DNA of 64,000 bases, from positions 1 to 64,000 of the forward strand of contig NZ_JAJUBC010000015.1 in NCBI RefSeq assembly GCF_028683095.1, given 5' to 3'. The stretch's first letter is position 1. Every line of letters begins with the position of its first letter. The DNA is from Enterovibrio gelatinilyticus (GTDB taxonomy: Bacteria; Pseudomonadota; Gammaproteobacteria; Enterobacterales; Vibrionaceae). Shown here in pieces: positions 44,798 through 53,786 of the stretch. A program made the translations under genes and the position numbers. The notes below the pieces were generated by a model that was not told the DNA's origin, did not search any database, and was given only the letters and a program-made list of their open reading frames with translations.

Positions 44798-45832
44798 TTG
44801 GAAGCAATTAAGCAAACTGAATCCATTTCCATTGAGCATCAATGGCAAGCAGAGTTGGTGGGAACAGAAATGTTCTGGGCCGACTTGCTTGATGATGAGC
44901 GATTTGCTGACGAATCCGGTAGCATGAGTCAATATGTTGTTGATTATCGTGCTAATTTAAAAGACCACATTGTTAATGTTATTGCTAAGCCTCGTGTATT
45001 TCTATTCGGACTTCGCGAAAAAGTCCGTTTCAATTACTTCCGCCAACCTAGTTATAACTTTCTGACCAAGAAAACCAAGTTTCATTTGTTTGTGGGTGTG
45101 AAAGCCAAACCTGTGACAATCTCCATTAAACTCAGCGATTTTTTCTTTAAAGATCTCCCTAGGCCAAAAATCATTCTTGAGCCTCACTTTGTGACTTTGA
45201 TGAAAAGTCAGGCGGATAACGTCACCTTGTCTGTGCACGATTTTCTTTCAACGGTTGGGGCTGATCTCGGGTTTCAATGTGACGTGATTGCGACTGGGAG
45301 TAGCTTGTCGCCATATTGGGGGGAAATAGAGGATAAGAGTCAGAGTCTAACGGCCTTTTTTAATGAAGCGAAAAGGTACGAGGCGAAAGGGAAAGATTTG
45401 GTGGTATACCTAAATGACTATCAACTGAGTACGACAAGCAGTTTGTTGAGCAATGCTGTTGTGGATGAAAATATTGACGGTCTTTTTGAGCAACCCTTTG
45501 ATGGTATATCTGATAAGGAAGAGCCTGATGAAGATGCGAACAACGAGAGCTTGGAGATGGATGCGCATCAACTGTTGATGCTTTCCCGATGCTTCACGCT
45601 CTATTTTCTTGGCCGAGACGTGAGAAATTCAGTGATGATAAAAAACGCTGAGAATAACCTTTCTCGATACATGAAAAGGATGTCGGTATCCCTTATCGAT
45701 ATTGATCATGCTTACCTCAGTGAAGGTGATTACATAAACCTTGGTTCACAAGAAATTCCACACTCATCTTCACATGTTTTTTCTATTGAACAAGAGCAGG
45801 GCAAGTTGTCTATGGAAAAGCCTACCGAGTGA
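44798..45832 (+). CDS. Cytoplasmic protein of unknown function
   Basis: 344 residues from a TTG at 44798; no signal or membrane segment. The first half is basic-aromatic (RVFLFGLREKVRFNYFRQPS) and the second half strongly acidic (SDKEEPDEDANNESLEMD). No recognised domain. It is convergent with the aminotransferase gene, whose stop lies 18 bp away. The weak ribosome site makes the start uncertain. Confidence 0.5.
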   Translation: MEAIKQTESISIEHQWQAELVGTEMFWADLLDDERFADESGSMSQYVVDYRANLKDHIVNVIAKPRVFLFGLREKVRFNYFRQPSYNFLTKKTKFHLFVGVKAKPVTISIKLSDFFFKDLPRPKIILEPHFVTLMKSQADNVTLSVHDFLSTVGADLGFQCDVIATGSSLSPYWGEIEDKSQSLTAFFNEAKRYEAKGKDLVVYLNDYQLSTTSSLLSNAVVDENIDGLFEQPFDGISDKEEPDEDANNESLEMDAHQLLMLSRCFTLYFLGRDVRNSVMIKNAENNLSRYMKRMSVSLIDIDHAYLSEGDYINLGSQEIPHSSSHVFSIEQEQGKLSMEKPTE

Positions 45833-45850
45833 TCGATAGGCTGATGAGTT

Positions 45851-47056
45851 CTAGACAAACTGTGGTTGGTATTCTTGCAACGCCTTTTCGAGCATCGCAA
45901 CACCACGAGGTAAATCTGCTTCGCTATTTAGCCCTTGAATGGTTGATCCCAATGCGTGAATCGTGCGGAATATGTTATGCACGCGACATTGCTCTCCCAT
46001 CTGTCCAACGCGGATGATATTCAAACCAAATGAGCCGGAAATCTCTACCTTAAAGTCGTGAGAGATGCGCGTCAGGATCGCCTTTTGATCAAGGCCATTG
46101 GGTACGTTAATACCTACCACTGAGTTTAAACGCGAAGGCTTGTCAGCGAACAAAGACAACCCTAATCCTTCGATGCCAGCCTGCAGGGCGAGGGAGCATC
46201 TCAAGTGTCGGTCAAATCGGCGCGGTAACGTTTCTTCGCAAACAAGACGCAGGGCTTCATGTATCGCCATGATGCCGGAAACTGGAGCGGTGTAGTGGTA
46301 AGAGCTTTGGTACCAGAACTGGTCCGCGAGCTTGGCGTCTAAACACCAGTGACGCAATGTGTCTTGTCTCGCCGTTATTTTGTCCCATGCATCTTCGGAA
46401 AACGCCACAAGCGATACACCAGGAATACAACTTAAGCCTTTTTGACCACCGGTAATGACTGCATCAACACCCCATTCATCCATATAAAGGGGCATGGTAC
46501 TGAGCGTACATACCGCATCGACGATCACTAAACATCCCGCGGCTTTCGCTGCACGGCAAATGTCTGGTAGAGCGCCATTGCAGACGGTGTTTGAGGTTTC
46601 ACCTTGGACGATGGTCAGGACTTTCGGGGCATGCTCTGCAATCGCTTTGGCAACGTGAATGGGGTCTGCAGCCTGTCCTTCTTCAATGATCAGACGCGTT
46701 ACATTGCCTTCAACGCGTGAAGACATTTCGGATAAACGGTTGCTGAAAAAACCATTACAAACCGACAGTACGTTATCACCAGGTGCAACCAAATTAGCAA
46801 TGGCCATTTCCATGGCGGCAGAACCAGGGCCAGCAACACCTAAAATGTGTGATGACTCGGTTTGGAAAACATAGCGCGACATCGCTTTCACCTGCTCGAT
46901 GATACGAGACATGGTTTCACCAAGGTGATTGATGACGATGCCATTGGCGGCGGCCACTTTGGCTGGAATGGGTACTGGGCCCGCCCCCATCATTAGCAGT
47001 GGTTCATCTGGCAATATGGTATCTAATGATTCTACGATTGGGGCGGAAATGCGCAC
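45851..47056 (-). CDS. Class V aminotransferase (serine/alanine-glyoxylate type)
   Basis: 401 residues, PLP-dependent. A GTG at 47056 lies 7 bp after AGGAG and is preferred to the ATG at 47086. Family marks are MMGAGPVPIP near residue 25, GVAGPGSAAMEMAI (PLP-phosphate loop), GETSNTVCNG, VIVDAVCTLS, and the PLP lysine in TGGQKGLSCIPGVS near 200. It probably transfers an amino group to glyoxylate or pyruvate. Serine-glyoxylate, alanine-glyoxylate and pyridoxamine-pyruvate aminotransferases share this fold. No dedicated neighbour settles the substrate; a role in betaine-derived glycine/serine flow is a guess. Confidence 0.8.
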   Translation of the reverse strand: MRISAPIVESLDTILPDEPLLMMGAGPVPIPAKVAAANGIVINHLGETMSRIIEQVKAMSRYVFQTESSHILGVAGPGSAAMEMAIANLVAPGDNVLSVCNGFFSNRLSEMSSRVEGNVTRLIIEEGQAADPIHVAKAIAEHAPKVLTIVQGETSNTVCNGALPDICRAAKAAGCLVIVDAVCTLSTMPLYMDEWGVDAVITGGQKGLSCIPGVSLVAFSEDAWDKITARQDTLRHWCLDAKLADQFWYQSSYHYTAPVSGIMAIHEALRLVCEETLPRRFDRHLRCSLALQAGIEGLGLSLFADKPSRLNSVVGINVPNGLDQKAILTRISHDFKVEISGSFGLNIIRVGQMGEQCRVHNIFRTIHALGSTIQGLNSEADLPRGVAMLEKALQEYQPQFV

Positions 47057-47140
47057 GCAGTAACTCCTGTTGAATGAAACGTCCATGTATCACTTTCAGC
47101 AAACACAGCTTGGTGAGCGAGTGGTATCGACACCAAGTAT

Positions 47141-47160
47141 CTTGAGATTGCTTGGGTATA
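47141..47160. repeat. Vibrio-type REP-like half element
   Basis: CTTGAGATTGCTTGGGTATA, one half of the palindromic element at 47356-47404, upstream of the aminotransferase gene. Confidence 0.6.
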
Positions 47161-47355
47161 AGGCATCTTAAAACAGCCGCTCACGGATTGCGAGTTGGGC
47201 AGGGAGTACAGAGATGATTAAGTGGAAAATGGACGTCATCACCCGTTTCGTCTTCATTATGCATGGAAATGGTGAATTTCCCTTGGATGCTTCGCATTAT
47301 GAATTTGATTGCATTCTCTTTGATAGCACAGGTGTCAAAGGATGAGCTGATTACA

Positions 47356-47404
47356 CTATACCCACACAACCTGAATCCTGCATCTTGAGGTTGTTTGGGT
47401 ATAG
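47356..47404. repeat. Palindromic REP-like element
   Basis: CTATACCCACACAACCT (47356-47372) and AGGTTGTTTGGGTATAG (47388-47404) pair at 16 of 17 positions. Related half elements lie at 47141-47160 and 47813-47834, and a weaker one near 15076-15094. Confidence 0.75.
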
Positions 47405-47447
47405 AGGGCAGGTTCACTCGCGCTGACATTAAGTGGTAGGAGGCTCG

Positions 47448-47771
47448 ATGCAAATGGTCTGGTTAGACACAGTAATAGGCTTACTATGGGGCTTCTGGCT
47501 TGCCATGTATTTGGATAGATTTTATGCCAAGCAAGTGACAGCCGTTCACTTGTGTGTCTTTGTGTTTGTTCAAAAGAGTTTTAAAACCAACAGAGCCTTG
47601 GGGTCTTTCATTAATCTGTCGGTGCTTTGCCTGTTTTTGATGGCAGCGTCAGCGTTGATCGGACACTTTGTGGAAAGTTGGGGACTGTTTGTGTTGGGTT
47701 GGATCTTGGGTTATGGCATTTATCTCCTACGTTTTTCGCAACCCAAACCGGATGTTCAGCGACGGGTTTGA
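47448..47771 (+). CDS. Small membrane protein, unknown
   Basis: 107 residues from the ATG at 47448 after AGGAGG. Three hydrophobic helices (about residues 5-23, 53-72 and 75-93) with a basic end (KPDVQRRV). It lies between REP-like elements and belongs to no family I recognise. Integral inner-membrane location is clear; function is unknown. Confidence 0.55.
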   Translation: MQMVWLDTVIGLLWGFWLAMYLDRFYAKQVTAVHLCVFVFVQKSFKTNRALGSFINLSVLCLFLMAASALIGHFVESWGLFVLGWILGYGIYLLRFSQPKPDVQRRV

Positions 47772-47812
47772 TGTTTCGCGAAAGTGGCTAAACTGCAGCC
47801 TTTAACCACGCC

Positions 47813-47834
47813 TATTGAAGCTGTTTGGGTATAG
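47813..47834. repeat. Third REP-like half element
   Basis: ATTGAAGCTGTTTGGGTATAG, same orientation as the right arm of the palindrome at 47356. Confidence 0.55.
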
Positions 47835-47945
47835 AAGTCATCCAATTGACATCAAAATTGGCAAATTGTCGCTTTTGACCTTGACCCTAGCAGGGTTTTC
47901 CTCGATAACGCAGTTAGATGATTTTACCTTTTATACAGCGCTGAT

Positions 47946-48788
47946 ATGGATACTGATCTACTACGCACATTTTTGGAAGTGAACAAAACTCGCCATTTCG
48001 GTAAAGCGGCGACGAATCTCTATCTGACGCAATCGGCAGTGAGTTTTCGTATCCGTCAGCTTGAAATTAAATTGGGTACGCCTGTTTTCACACGTAAACG
48101 TGGTGATTTACGTTTGACGTCGGCGGGTGAGCGTTTTGTTCCTTATGCTGAAAACATTCTACAAACGTGGGGACGCGCCCGTCAGGATGTCGCGCTAACT
48201 GACTCTTACCAGCAGCAACTTACGGTTGGAGCAACATCCCTAATTTGGGAACTGGAAAGTAGCAGTGATTGGCTTGAGCAGGTGCAAATAGTGCAGCCTG
48301 AATGGGCATTGCGCACAGAGTCTTTGAGTCGCCAGCAAATCTCTAATGCGTTGTTAGAAAAGTTAGTGGACGTGGTCTTGACCAGTGAGCCCCCTAAATT
48401 GGCGGACTTACAGCAACAACGTGTGACGAACTTTGAGCTGATCTTGGTATCTAGTGAACCTGACCAAGACATGGAGAGTATTGCGGAATTACCTCTTGTT
48501 TATTTGGACTGGGGAACGCGCTTTGGTGTCGAACACAGTCGTATCCCTTCGCTACAACGCACACCAGTGCTTCATAGTCACGGGTGTCAGCCTGCTTTAA
48601 CCTTTTTGTTGAAACGCGGTGGCGTGGGCTTTTTACCGTCAACGGTGGCAAAACCTTGGATCGAATCGGGTCAGTTGTATCGTGTTGAAGATAGCCCTTC
48701 GATGGCGAATGAGTTGTTTATGGTCTGGTTGTCTGGCAACGACAAGCATGATGACATTGAAGAACTTGTGTCGTTGATGACCGCTTAG
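47946..48788 (+). CDS. hdfR: LysR-type regulator HdfR
   Basis: 280 residues. The N-terminal HTH (MDTDLLRTFLEVNKTRHFGKAATNLYLTQSAVSFRIRQLE-type, residues 1-60) follows HdfR closely, including LGTPVFTRKRGDLRLTSAGE. The C-terminal effector domain is shorter than average for LysR. In enterics HdfR represses flhDC; in vibrios the target is not settled. A chemotaxis receptor gene lies downstream but has its own promoter region. Single gene followed by a hairpin (48825-48853). Confidence 0.85.
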   Translation: MDTDLLRTFLEVNKTRHFGKAATNLYLTQSAVSFRIRQLEIKLGTPVFTRKRGDLRLTSAGERFVPYAENILQTWGRARQDVALTDSYQQQLTVGATSLIWELESSSDWLEQVQIVQPEWALRTESLSRQQISNALLEKLVDVVLTSEPPKLADLQQQRVTNFELILVSSEPDQDMESIAELPLVYLDWGTRFGVEHSRIPSLQRTPVLHSHGCQPALTFLLKRGGVGFLPSTVAKPWIESGQLYRVEDSPSMANELFMVWLSGNDKHDDIEELVSLMTA

Positions 48789-49220
48789 CAGGTAATTGTC
48801 GCTGTTTTGTTTCGGTTGTATTTGACCCTGTTATCGACGCACGATAGCAGGGTGCTATGCCATACACCTTCCATCGTTTTCCTTCGCTCTCCTCTTTACC
48901 GATCTTCTTTGCCCTCTGCGTCCTCATCGTCAGTTCGTCCTAGCTAGTGACATCAACTGTCTCCATAACTGTACTCTTTGGTGTTTGTTCAATATTGAAC
49001 ATATGGTTTAGTCGCTTACGCTTGGTGAATAAATAACCATAACGCTTTGGGTTGTCATGGTTTATTGACGAACGTGACGGAAATTTGGCACACCTGACTG
49101 TGTACAAAAATATTTGTTGATGAATGCGATTAATGGTTTGGTTTTTGGAGATCTAACTCGCATAATGCGCGAAATTTTAGCGTTGTCGTCACACGTAACA
49201 CAGTCAGGTATAAAAGACAT
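48789..49220. other. Intergenic region with hairpins and an inverted repeat
   Basis: ACCCTGTTATCG (48825-48836) pairs with CGATAGCAGGGT (48842-48853) and may terminate hdfR. ACCTGACTGTGT (49092-49103) and ACACAGTCAGGT (49198-49209) are perfect inverted copies 94 bp apart; the right copy ends 11 bp before the receptor start codon and would cover its ribosome site region. No gene was found. Confidence 0.5.
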
Positions 49221-50846
49221 ATGTCCCTTAACAACATTTCCATTCGGTACCAAATTCAGTTTCCCATTATTATTTTGGTTCTCTGCGTTTTTTCGGTTCT
49301 ATTTTTTGCCAAAAGTGAGGTGGAATCGTCCATTCTTGCGACCAATAATACGGCGCGTCAAGCTGCTGAAGATAAAGATTACATATCCAAACTTGCAGAC
49401 ATTACTTGGGCGATGCGTGTAGAGGCAATTTATGGCATCTATGATCAAGCAAGAACGAAGGATATGGCGAACAAGGTGTCGGTACTCGGTAGAGAAGCAT
49501 TCGACATTACTCGCAACATGGCGCAAACAGCGCAACTGCGTGACCTTGTTATGCAAGTTGAGGAAAGTATTGGTGATTATGTCCGCTATACAGACGCAAC
49601 GGCCCAGCCAACGATTGAAGGCTATTTCAACAGTCAAGTTGATGTATCACGTTATAACACCATGGTGAACGAATACCGTCATATGGGTAGCGACATGATG
49701 GGGGCGATCAACAAACTATCGGCGTTCATCAATCCTTTGGTTGAGCAAGATTTGAAGCGCTCTGATGAGAATAGTGACGAAGCGATTTTCACCACGGGAA
49801 TCGTGCTGATTGTTTCTATATTAACCGCGATGATCTTCAGCTGGTGGATGTCTAGCGTTATCGCTAAGCCGCTTGAAGTTCTACAAGAGGTTATGCGTAA
49901 AGTGGCGATGGGCGACTTGAATGTCTCTGCGAATGAAGAAGGGTCTAATGAGCTGGCGCTTCTGGGACGCGATACGAACAAGACGATCGAACAACTGCGC
50001 CACACGGTGAAAACCTTAGTAGGGATCAGTGATGAAGTGGCTGCGGCATCAACTGAGCTAGCGACGGTGATGACGCAATCTTCGGCGAATGCGCAACAAG
50101 AGCAAGGTGAGATCGAGCAAGTGGCATCGGCAGTGACTGAGCTTTCGAGCACGGCGGACAATGTGTCAGACAATGCTGTGAATGCGGATCATGCGGCGCG
50201 TCAAACTGATGAATTGGCTTCTCAAGGCATGGCAGTGTTCCAGCAAAGCTCTGAAGCCGCTGAGCAAATGGTGGAATCTATTGAGAACACGGCGTCTGTT
50301 GTGTCTAATCTGCGTGAGCAATCTGAACGTATTAGCCATGTTGTTGAAGTGATCCGCGGTATTTCAGAACAAACAAACTTGCTGGCATTGAATGCAGCCA
50401 TTGAAGCAGCGCGTGCTGGCCATTCTGGTCGTGGCTTTGCGGTGGTTGCTGATGAAGTGCGTATGCTGGCGGCGCGAACTGAAGAATCGACGAAAGAAAT
50501 CCAACAAATCATTGAAGGGCTTCAAGGACAGGCATCTCAAGCGGGTGACAGCATGGGTATGTGTATGGATGTTCTCGCACGCACGCAGACCTTGAGCCAA
50601 CAAGCGAATGATGCGCTAATTGGTATCACACAATCGGTGGCACAAATCACGGACATGAACACCTTGGTGGCAACTGCCGCAGAGCAACAGTCCGCGGTGA
50701 CGCAAGACATCAACCGTAATATCACGAATATGTCGTACATTATTACGCAGAATGTTACAGGTATCAGCCAAAGTGCACAGGCGAGTTTGGAGTTGTCTAA
50801 GCTGGCAGAAAGCCAGAAGCAAGAGCTTGCATTCTTCCGCATGTAA
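49221..50846 (+). CDS. Methyl-accepting chemotaxis protein
   Basis: 541 residues. TM1 about 10-30, periplasmic four-helix sensor region about 31-185, TM2 about 190-212, HAMP ([23 protein letters not shown]), then the signalling domain with the hairpin tip [21 protein letters not shown]-type near 380-400 and [16 protein letters not shown]. It signals through CheA/CheW in the inner membrane. No C-terminal CheR tether pentapeptide is seen (ends AFFRM). Ligand unknown. Confidence 0.93.
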   Translation: MSLNNISIRYQIQFPIIILVLCVFSVLFFAKSEVESSILATNNTARQAAEDKDYISKLADITWAMRVEAIYGIYDQARTKDMANKVSVLGREAFDITRNMAQTAQLRDLVMQVEESIGDYVRYTDATAQPTIEGYFNSQVDVSRYNTMVNEYRHMGSDMMGAINKLSAFINPLVEQDLKRSDENSDEAIFTTGIVLIVSILTAMIFSWWMSSVIAKPLEVLQEVMRKVAMGDLNVSANEEGSNELALLGRDTNKTIEQLRHTVKTLVGISDEVAAASTELATVMTQSSANAQQEQGEIEQVASAVTELSSTADNVSDNAVNADHAARQTDELASQGMAVFQQSSEAAEQMVESIENTASVVSNLREQSERISHVVEVIRGISEQTNLLALNAAIEAARAGHSGRGFAVVADEVRMLAARTEESTKEIQQIIEGLQGQASQAGDSMGMCMDVLARTQTLSQQANDALIGITQSVAQITDMNTLVATAAEQQSAVTQDINRNITNMSYIITQNVTGISQSAQASLELSKLAESQKQELAFFRM

Positions 50847-50885
50847 GCCTGAGCCAAGTAGTAGCGGTTAGGCTTTATTTTATTG

Positions 50886-50915
50886 CGCCATGCCCCTAGG
50901 GGTGTGGCGTTTTTT
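50886..50915. terminator. Terminator between receptor and LysR genes
   Basis: CGCCATGCCCC / GGGGTGTGGCG stem (50886-50909) followed by a run of T; lies between convergent genes and overlaps the LysR stop. Confidence 0.8.
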
Positions 50916-51795
50916 ATTTCAGTGCGATCTGGATGATTTCAATGACTGTCTGGTAGCGTTGAGGCAATTGACGATAGCGCTTCTGCGCGAGATAAACCTG
51001 TTGATACACAGGATGGCGTAAGGAGAGGCAACGTAGCTTGTCTCTTTCCGCGAAGCTATCAACCACACTTTCCGGTAAGACGGTAAAACCAAGTCCTTGC
51101 GAAACGGGCAGTAAGATTTGCGCTAGTTGATTTACATAGCCGCTATCTTGAAAACCCTCTAGACCGCGGTAGTGTTTAGGGTAGTTCTTCGACAGAACCA
51201 AATCGGCGTACTGGTTGGCGTCAGGGTGTTGGATAAATCCGAGTTGGGATAGCGCGTGATAGTCCTGCGGGTCGACCTGACTGACTGACGGCACCACCAA
51301 GCACAGCGATTCTTTACCTATTAGTGTTTCTTCGATAGAGGGGTGGTTAATAGGTTGCGTACTAATACCTATGTCGATCACGTTCTCCATGAGTTGGGCA
51401 TGAATGCGAGACGCTGGTGCGGCTTCAATGTGAACGGATAATTCTGGGTGTTGTTGCTGATGAGCAAGTAACAGCGGATAGATTTTCATTGCCATGGCAC
51501 CAGAGCAGGCAATGCGAATGGGACCTTGATTGGGATTGTCTTCTTTCAGTTGCGCGAGAAATGCCTCTTTAAGCTGTTTTTGCGAGGCGATGTACTCGTT
51601 AAGCAGCGTGCCAGCTTGGCTTAATTCAAACTGCTTACCCTCTCTGAAAATCAGTGCTTCACCGAGCGCATTCTCCAACTTTTTGATGTGTTGGCTAACG
51701 CCTGGCTGTGTCATAAACAGGCACTCAGCGGTTTTAGTGAAACTTTGGGTTTTAACCAAGGTTTCGAATGTGATTAGCCATTTTGGATTCAGCAT
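50914..51795 (-). CDS. LysR-family transcriptional regulator
   Basis: 293 residues. N-terminal HTH (ITFETLVKTQSFTKTAECLFMTQPGVSQHIKKLE, residues 7-60) and a periplasmic-binding-like effector domain. ATG at 51795. It diverges from the dicarboxylate/amino-acid symporter gene, with 385 bp between starts, so it is the natural candidate to control uptake by that carrier. The effector is unknown. Confidence 0.88.
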   Translation of the reverse strand: MLNPKWLITFETLVKTQSFTKTAECLFMTQPGVSQHIKKLENALGEALIFREGKQFELSQAGTLLNEYIASQKQLKEAFLAQLKEDNPNQGPIRIACSGAMAMKIYPLLLAHQQQHPELSVHIEAAPASRIHAQLMENVIDIGISTQPINHPSIEETLIGKESLCLVVPSVSQVDPQDYHALSQLGFIQHPDANQYADLVLSKNYPKHYRGLEGFQDSGYVNQLAQILLPVSQGLGFTVLPESVVDSFAERDKLRCLSLRHPVYQQVYLAQKRYRQLPQRYQTVIEIIQIALK

Positions 51796-52180
51796 GGTTT
51801 CTTTATAAATTTTGCTTATTTATTTAATGATAATGGATAAATTTCCGCGGTCAATTTTCATCGGTTTTGAAGGGGCGTGGCGAAGAGATGACACAGTTTT
51901 GGCGGTTGAAAACCTCTCGAAGTTGAATTAAAAGTCGTTATTTTCTTTTAATTTCTTTCGTTACATCAAATGCTTGCTGTACAAAAAACAGACGTAATGA
52001 TGTCTTGTTTGTTTTTTGTTTGAGAGTTAAATGTTACCGGTCACATCGAAATGTGTGATGCGCAACACATTTGGTGATTTGTCTCGCATTCGTGATGTAT
52101 CTCCAATTGTAGAACCGCTGTTAATCTCTCTGCGCCTTGTATGTGACAGGCACGTAAAACATGAAATGGAGTATTCGACG
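51796..52180. other. Divergent promoter region of LysR and symporter genes
   Basis: 385 bp. AT-rich at 51810-51840 and 51900-51970. An open frame in phase with the symporter extends back to 52031 but has no ribosome site, so it is probably leader. No defined operator could be picked out. Confidence 0.35.
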
Positions 52181-53488
52181 ATGAATGCAGAAAAAAACAA
52201 GATGTCCCTGACGACTCGCGTGTTGGTGGGTATGGTCATGGGTATCGCGACGGGATTTGCGATTCGCTTTCTTTTTGCGGACGAAGGGTTCGTTAACGAA
52301 TACATTGTTAATGGCCTGTTTGACGTCGGCGGACAAATCTTTGTTGCCAGCTTAAAGATGCTGGTAGTGCCATTGGTGTTTGTCTCTTTGGTCTGCGGTA
52401 CCAGTGCGCTAAAGGACATTGCAACCTTGGGGCGTTTAGGTGGTAAGACCCTTACATTCTATTTGGGCACCACTGCGCTTGCGATCACGCTCGCGATGAG
52501 CCTCGCACTCTTGTTTGGGCCAGGTAAAGGCGCGGACTTAACGGCTGCATCAAGCTTTAAAGCGGCGGAAGCGCCAACCTTGGGTGAAGTGATTGTGGGC
52601 ATGTTCCCGACTAACCCAATTAGCTCTATGGCTGAAGGCAATACGCTGCAAATCATTATCTTTGCCGTGCTATTTGGCATCGCGATCAGTGCATCGGGTA
52701 AGCCGGGAGAGCGTGTCGCCGCTTTCTTCCGTGACATGAATGAGGTGATCCTTAAGCTGGTTGCGCTGCTGATGAACCTTGCGCCTTACGGTGTGTTCTG
52801 TTTGATGGCGAAGTTGTTCACCTCGCTAGGTCTTTCGGCAATTCTGAGCCTTGCGGAGTACTTCTTTGTTCTCGCGGGTGCACTGATTTTGCACGCCCTA
52901 GTCACTTACACCACGCTGCTGAAAGTGTTTGCTGGCCTTAACCCAATCACTTTCTTGAAGAAAATGGAAGACGCGATCATGTTTGCGTTCTCGACGGCTT
53001 CTTCAAACGCGACAATCCCTGTATCGATGGAAACGGCGACACGTCGTATGGGCGCAGACAACAAAATTGCCTCGTTCACCATTCCTTTGGGTGCGACCAT
53101 CAATATGGATGGTACAGCGATGATGCAAGGTGTTGCCACTGTGTTTATCGCGCAGGCATTTAACGTTGATTTGACCTTGATGGATTACATGACTGTGATT
53201 CTAACGGCGACGTTGGCCTCAATCGGCACGGCAGGCGTGCCGGGCGTGGGTTTGGTTATGTTGGCGATGGTATTGAACCAAGTTGGCCTTCCATTAGAAG
53301 GTATCGCATTGATCATGGGTGTAGACCGCTTGCTGGATATGATCCGTACCGCGGTGAATATTACCGGTGACTGTGCGGTGACGTGTATTGTGGCGAAGAG
53401 TGAAGGTGCTCTGGATCTGAACCGTTACAACGACATGAAAGCGGGCGAAGAAGACGAGAAAATTGTTTTTAAGCCTTCAGTACAGTAA
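52181..53488 (+). CDS. Dicarboxylate/amino acid:cation symporter (DAACS)
   Basis: 435 residues from the ATG at 52181 (GGAG 9 bp before). Inner-membrane carrier with eight helices and two re-entrant hairpins. Family marks are SLKMLVVPLVFVSL, the serine-rich hairpin FSTASSNATIPVS, the NMDGT motif (INMDGTAMMQG near 300), AGVPGVGLVML and GVDRLLDMIRTAVNITGD. It takes up glutamate, aspartate, C4-dicarboxylates or small neutral amino acids with Na+ or H+. The divergent LysR gene probably regulates it. Confidence 0.92.
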   Translation: MNAEKNKMSLTTRVLVGMVMGIATGFAIRFLFADEGFVNEYIVNGLFDVGGQIFVASLKMLVVPLVFVSLVCGTSALKDIATLGRLGGKTLTFYLGTTALAITLAMSLALLFGPGKGADLTAASSFKAAEAPTLGEVIVGMFPTNPISSMAEGNTLQIIIFAVLFGIAISASGKPGERVAAFFRDMNEVILKLVALLMNLAPYGVFCLMAKLFTSLGLSAILSLAEYFFVLAGALILHALVTYTTLLKVFAGLNPITFLKKMEDAIMFAFSTASSNATIPVSMETATRRMGADNKIASFTIPLGATINMDGTAMMQGVATVFIAQAFNVDLTLMDYMTVILTATLASIGTAGVPGVGLVMLAMVLNQVGLPLEGIALIMGVDRLLDMIRTAVNITGDCAVTCIVAKSEGALDLNRYNDMKAGEEDEKIVFKPSVQ

Positions 53489-53786
53489 TCGACAGTCATT
53501 CGGTAAGTTAACCTCGATAAGCGTCATCAATGGGTGGCGTTTATCATTCTCTCCTATTACCAAGATTTGTAAGTGTGCGCTGGGTTGTTCGAGACGCACA
53601 TTGTTTCAAATGGTTTTCTAGTTATTGTTTTTAAAGCGCTTATTGGTGCGGTAAAGAAACAATTCTGATTGTCACCATCATATTTTTTCACTTTACTCGC
53701 TGGTTATTCCGGTGGATATTTTGTGGTTATTTTGAAGCACAATTTTTGGTGCTTTGTTGTTTATATTTTTAAATGGAGTTGTCGTT

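Noticed and set aside
47181-47453. Minus-strand 90-codon frame among the REP-like elements
   Set aside because: It reads through the palindrome and has no protein-like pattern.
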